A stretch of 64,000 nucleotides of DNA from positions 1,798,001 to 1,862,000 of the forward strand of contig NZ_CP109090.1 of assembly GCF_035917575.1 (NCBI RefSeq). Reading direction: 5' to 3'. Origin of the DNA: Streptomyces sp. NBC_01788 (GTDB lineage: Bacteria; Actinomycetota; Actinomycetes; Streptomycetales; Streptomycetaceae). A program made the translations under genes and the position numbers. Positions within the stretch are counted from its first letter, which is position 1, and each line of letters begins with the position of its first letter. Below are positions 61,450-64,000 of the stretch, one piece after another. The notes beneath the pieces were generated by a model. It searched no databases and was not told where the DNA came from. It was given only the letters and a program-made list of their open reading frames with translations.

Positions 61450-61465
61450 GTGAGCGCTCGCTTAG
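61450..61465 (-). promoter_or_regulatory. TetR-type operator upstream of the TetR gene
   Basis: GTGAGCGCTCGCTTAG (plus strand) has the half-site CGCTTAG, one base different from the TGCTTAG half of the site at 60253-60268, with the same 7+2+7 geometry. The left half is diverged (GTGAGCG). Confidence 0.6.
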
Positions 61466-61499
61466 CCTTCTGGCCGGTGGTGTGCGGCGGCCCGGGGCG

Positions 61500-61787
61500 T
61501 CACAGCTTCTCGAACGGATCGTGTTCGGAGAGCAGCTTTTCCAGCCGGGCCTGGTCGACCCGGCTGACGATCCGCCCGGCCTCCTGGCGGTCCCTGATCA
61601 CCTTGGCCAGGGTGAAGGCGGAGGTGACAAGGTACAGGACGGCGATGGCGAGGAAGGCGCGCACCCAGGCGTCGGCGTTCAGTCTGAAGATGCCGATGGT
61701 GGTGGCCGCCATGGCGATGGCGAACGAGGCGACCGACTGGCCGTAGAAGGCCGCTGTGTTCTGCTGCTTGACCGGTGTGTCACTCAT
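61500..61787 (-). CDS. YiaA/YiaB-type two-helix membrane protein
   Basis: This 95-residue protein starts MSDTPVKQQNTAAFYGQSVA (the ATG at 61787 is preferred over 61823). Two membrane helices (FAIAMAATTIGIFRLNADAW and VRAFLAIAVLYLVTSAFTLA) are followed by a charged tail ending SEHDPFEKL. The pattern matches the YiaA/B two-helix domain. The function is unknown. Confidence 0.8.
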   Translation of the reverse strand: MSDTPVKQQNTAAFYGQSVASFAIAMAATTIGIFRLNADAWVRAFLAIAVLYLVTSAFTLAKVIRDRQEAGRIVSRVDQARLEKLLSEHDPFEKL

Positions 61788-61969
61788 GGCGACCAGCGTC
61801 GGCCCACGGGCCCACCGCCGCATCCGTCGGAATACTCAGCTCGCATACTCAGAACTCCGGGCGGCGCCGGACTCTTGATTGCGCACCGCTGGGAACACGC
61901 CGCCAGCCCGCCCTGGCCGTCCGAAATCCGCCGGCCTCGCCCAGCCCTGCCCGCCTAGCCTCAGGAAAC

Positions 61970-62896
61970 ATGATGAACGTCTCCCCGTCCCGCGCGGCCG
62001 CCGCGGCTGCCACGGTCACCGTGGTGCTGTGGGCCTCCGCCTTCGTCTCCATCCGCAGCGCGGGAGCCGCGTACTCGCCGGGCGCGCTCGCCCTCGGCCG
62101 GCTGCTGGCCGGGGCCCTGACGCTGGGCGCGATCTGCCTGGTGCGGCGGGAGGGGTGGCCGCCGCGGGCGGCCTGGCGCGGGATCGCGATATCCGGGCTG
62201 CTGTGGTTCGGCTTCTACATGGTGGCCCTGAACTGGGGCGAGCAGCAGGTCGACGCCGGTACCGCGGCCCTGGTGGTCAATGTCGGCCCGCTGCTGATCG
62301 CGCTGCTCGGGGCGCGGCTGCTGGGTGATCCGATGCCGCCGCGCCTGCTGGCGGGCATGGCGGTGTCGTTCGCGGGCGCGGTGACCGTGGGCCTGTCGAT
62401 GTCGGGCGGGGGCGGCTCCTCGGTGTTCGGCGTGGTGCTGTGCCTGTTGGCGGCGGTCGCGTACGCCTCCGGGGTCGTCGCCCAGAAGCCGGCGCTGGGC
62501 CGCGCGAGCGCGTTGCAGGTGACGACGTTCGGGTGCCTGGTCGGCGCGCTCGTCTGCCTGCCCTTCACCGGCCAACTGTTCCACGAGGCCGCCCGTGCCC
62601 CGCTGCCTGCCACGCTCAACATGGTCTACCTGGGTGTGTTCCCGACCGCGCTCGCCTTCACGACCTGGGCCTACGCGCTGTCCCGCACGACCGCGAGCCG
62701 GATGGGCGCGACGACGTACGCCGTACCGGCCCTGGTCGTGCTGATGTCGTGGCTGGCGCTGGGTGAGGTGCCGGGGACGGTGACCCTGGTGGGCGGGGCC
62801 CTGTGCCTGGCCGGAGTGGCGGTCTCCCGCTCCCGCCCGCACCGCCGGACCTCCCGTACGGCGCGCGAGGAACCCCGTCCGGAACGCGTGCCCTGA
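61970..62896 (+). CDS. EamA/DMT-family transporter
   Basis: This 308-residue ten-helix membrane protein starts MMNVSPSRAAAAAATVTVVL with AGGA five bases upstream. WASAFVSIRSAGAAYSPGALALGRLL is the family N-terminal signature, and SRTTASRMGATTYAVPALVVLMSWLALGE marks the second EamA repeat. It is likely an exporter of amino acids or metabolites. It converges with the alcohol dehydrogenase gene, with 21 bp between stops. Confidence 0.88.
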   Translation: MMNVSPSRAAAAAATVTVVLWASAFVSIRSAGAAYSPGALALGRLLAGALTLGAICLVRREGWPPRAAWRGIAISGLLWFGFYMVALNWGEQQVDAGTAALVVNVGPLLIALLGARLLGDPMPPRLLAGMAVSFAGAVTVGLSMSGGGGSSVFGVVLCLLAAVAYASGVVAQKPALGRASALQVTTFGCLVGALVCLPFTGQLFHEAARAPLPATLNMVYLGVFPTALAFTTWAYALSRTTASRMGATTYAVPALVVLMSWLALGEVPGTVTLVGGALCLAGVAVSRSRPHRRTSRTAREEPRPERVP

Positions 62897-62917
62897 TCCG
62901 GGCGTGAGCCGTGGGTC

Positions 62918-64000
62918 TCAGAACACCACCAGCGCCCGGCCGCCCTTGCCGGCCAGCATGTTCTCGAAGGCGGCCGGGATGTCGTCCAGGGAGATCCGGT
63001 CGGTGACCAGGGTGGTCAGGTCCAGCCGGCCGGTGCGGACGTGCTCGGCGAGCACGGGCAGATCCCTGGCCGGGTCCGCGTTGCCGTAGACGCAGCCGGT
63101 CAGGGTGCGGCCCCAGTGGAACAGTTCCAGCGCGTTGAAGGTGACCTGCTCGTCCTTGCCGCCGATGCCCACGACCGTGGTGCGGCCGCCGCGACGGGTG
63201 GACTCCCAGGCGGCCCGGATGGTGACCGCGCGCCCCACGCACTCCACGGCGGCGTCGACGCCCTGTTTCCCGGTGAGGGCGCGGATCTCGCGGGGTGTGT
63301 CCGCCGTGGCCGGGAGGAAGTCCGTGGCGCCCGCCCGGCGGGCGAGTTCCTCCTTCTCCGGGGAGACGTCCACGGCGACGATCCTCTCGGCGCCCGCGAT
63401 CCGGGCGGCCTGGAGGGTGGCGAGCCCCACTCCGCCGGCGCCGAACACCGCGACCGTCTCGCCGGGGCGCACCTTCGCCGCGTGGTGGACGGCGCCGTAG
63501 CCGGTGAGGACGGCGCAGCCGAGGAGCGCGGCGTCGGTGAGCGGGACGCCGTCCGGGAGGGGCAGCACGCAGGAGGCGGCGACCACCGTCTCCTCGGCGA
63601 AGGCGGCGACGTTCAGGCCGGGGTGCAGTTCGGTGCCGTCGGCGGTGCGGGCGTGGACGTCGGCGGCGCCGTTCATCGCGTTGGCGCACAGCCAGACCTC
63701 GCCGAGCGAGCAGGCGTGGCATTTCCCGCAGGAGGGGGCCCAGTTGAGCACCACCGCGTCGCCGGGCGCGACCCGGGTGACGCCCTCGCCGACCGCGACG
63801 ACGGTCCCCGCGCCCTCGTGCCCGAGGACGGCGGGCACCGGAACCCGCAGGGTGCCGTTGGTCAGCGACAGATCGGAGTGGCAGACCCCGGCGGCGGCGA
63901 GCCGCACCCGGACCCGGCCCGGCCCGGGCTCCGGCAGCTCGATCCCGGTGACCTCCAGCGGAGACCCGACGGCGGGCAGAACGGCGGCACGTACGGCCAT
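62918..64000 (-). CDS. zinc-dependent alcohol dehydrogenase (MDR superfamily)
   Basis: This 360-residue oxidoreductase has catalytic zinc ligands in GVCHSDLSL (Cys40) and GHEGAG (His61, Glu62), a four-cysteine structural zinc site SCGKCHACSLGEVWLC (C91, C94, C97, C105) and the NAD-binding motif VFGAGGVGLA. It resembles the mycothiol/formaldehyde and class III-like ADH branch, but the substrate is unknown. The ATG is exactly the last codon of the window, so the upstream ribosome site and any longer start cannot be checked. Confidence 0.92.
   Translation of the reverse strand: MAVRAAVLPAVGSPLEVTGIELPEPGPGRVRVRLAAAGVCHSDLSLTNGTLRVPVPAVLGHEGAGTVVAVGEGVTRVAPGDAVVLNWAPSCGKCHACSLGEVWLCANAMNGAADVHARTADGTELHPGLNVAAFAEETVVAASCVLPLPDGVPLTDAALLGCAVLTGYGAVHHAAKVRPGETVAVFGAGGVGLATLQAARIAGAERIVAVDVSPEKEELARRAGATDFLPATADTPREIRALTGKQGVDAAVECVGRAVTIRAAWESTRRGGRTTVVGIGGKDEQVTFNALELFHWGRTLTGCVYGNADPARDLPVLAEHVRTGRLDLTTLVTDRISLDDIPAAFENMLAGKGGRALVVF

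Overview
The window is very G+C-rich, almost solid with genes, and its protein content is that of a Streptomyces chromosome core. Diagnostic loci are the actinobacterial 20S proteasome/Pup genes, mycothiol ligase MshC, two chaplins (ChpC and ChpH), the GylR-controlled glycerol operon, F420-type LLM oxidoreductases and many GTG starts. From memory, the gene order resembles the S. coelicolor SCO1640s-SCO1680s region. That statement is recall, not a search. No prophage, integrase, CRISPR array, rRNA or secondary-metabolite cluster is visible.

Left part (1-20 kb): the end of a LacI-type regulator meets the proteasome locus, read leftward as arc, dop, pup, an endonuclease-VII-like gene, prcB, prcA. 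This encodes tag (Pup), tag processing (Dop), unfoldase (Arc) and core particle (PrcA/B). The ligase gene pafA is not in the window. Next come a ferredoxin, a secreted protein, tRNA methyltransferase trmI, a site-2 protease with CBS domains, a RecB-type nuclease, an orphan response regulator, a peptide-binding lipoprotein, a HAD phosphatase and metH.

Middle (19-33 kb): gylR and glpF-glpK-glpD form a glycerol regulon with matching operator sequences and an unusual 41-bp tandem repeat between them. PAC2 protein and convergent mshC follow. Behind mshC lies a conserved but uncharacterised trio: a predicted PI3/4-kinase-like protein, a DUF3090 zinc-ribbon protein and a histidine phosphatase. Then come CorA, an LLM oxidoreductase and an aldo/keto reductase translationally coupled to a RecD2-like protein that appears to have lost Walker A.

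Right-middle (35-45 kb): an acidic repeat protein, a DUF5703 protein, chpC and chpH (chpH has a leader hairpin that can hide its ribosome site), an M20 peptidase, tRNA-Leu(GAG), a phosphoribosyltransferase-hydrolase fusion with a DUF1876 partner, a YchJ protein and the gluconate cluster gntR/gntK/gntP. A roughly 194-bp inverted-repeat (MITE-like) element begins one base before the gntP stop codon and contains it.

Right end (45-64 kb): a Tat-exported molybdoenzyme with its cytochrome b, an amino-acid permease, a TPR-like protein, two DMT-type exporters, a Nudix hydrolase, two TetR regulators with recognisable operators, an SDR, a NamZ-like (DUF1343) protein, an alpha/beta hydrolase, a penicillin-acylase-like enzyme, SoxR, a MaoC hydratase, a YiaA/B-like membrane protein and a zinc alcohol dehydrogenase that ends exactly at the window edge.

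Most genes are housekeeping or common accessory Streptomyces genes. The items most worth following are the kinase/phosphatase trio near mshC, the chpH leader, the degenerate RecD2, the 41-bp repeat array, the endonuclease-VII gene inside the proteasome locus and the MITE at gntP.
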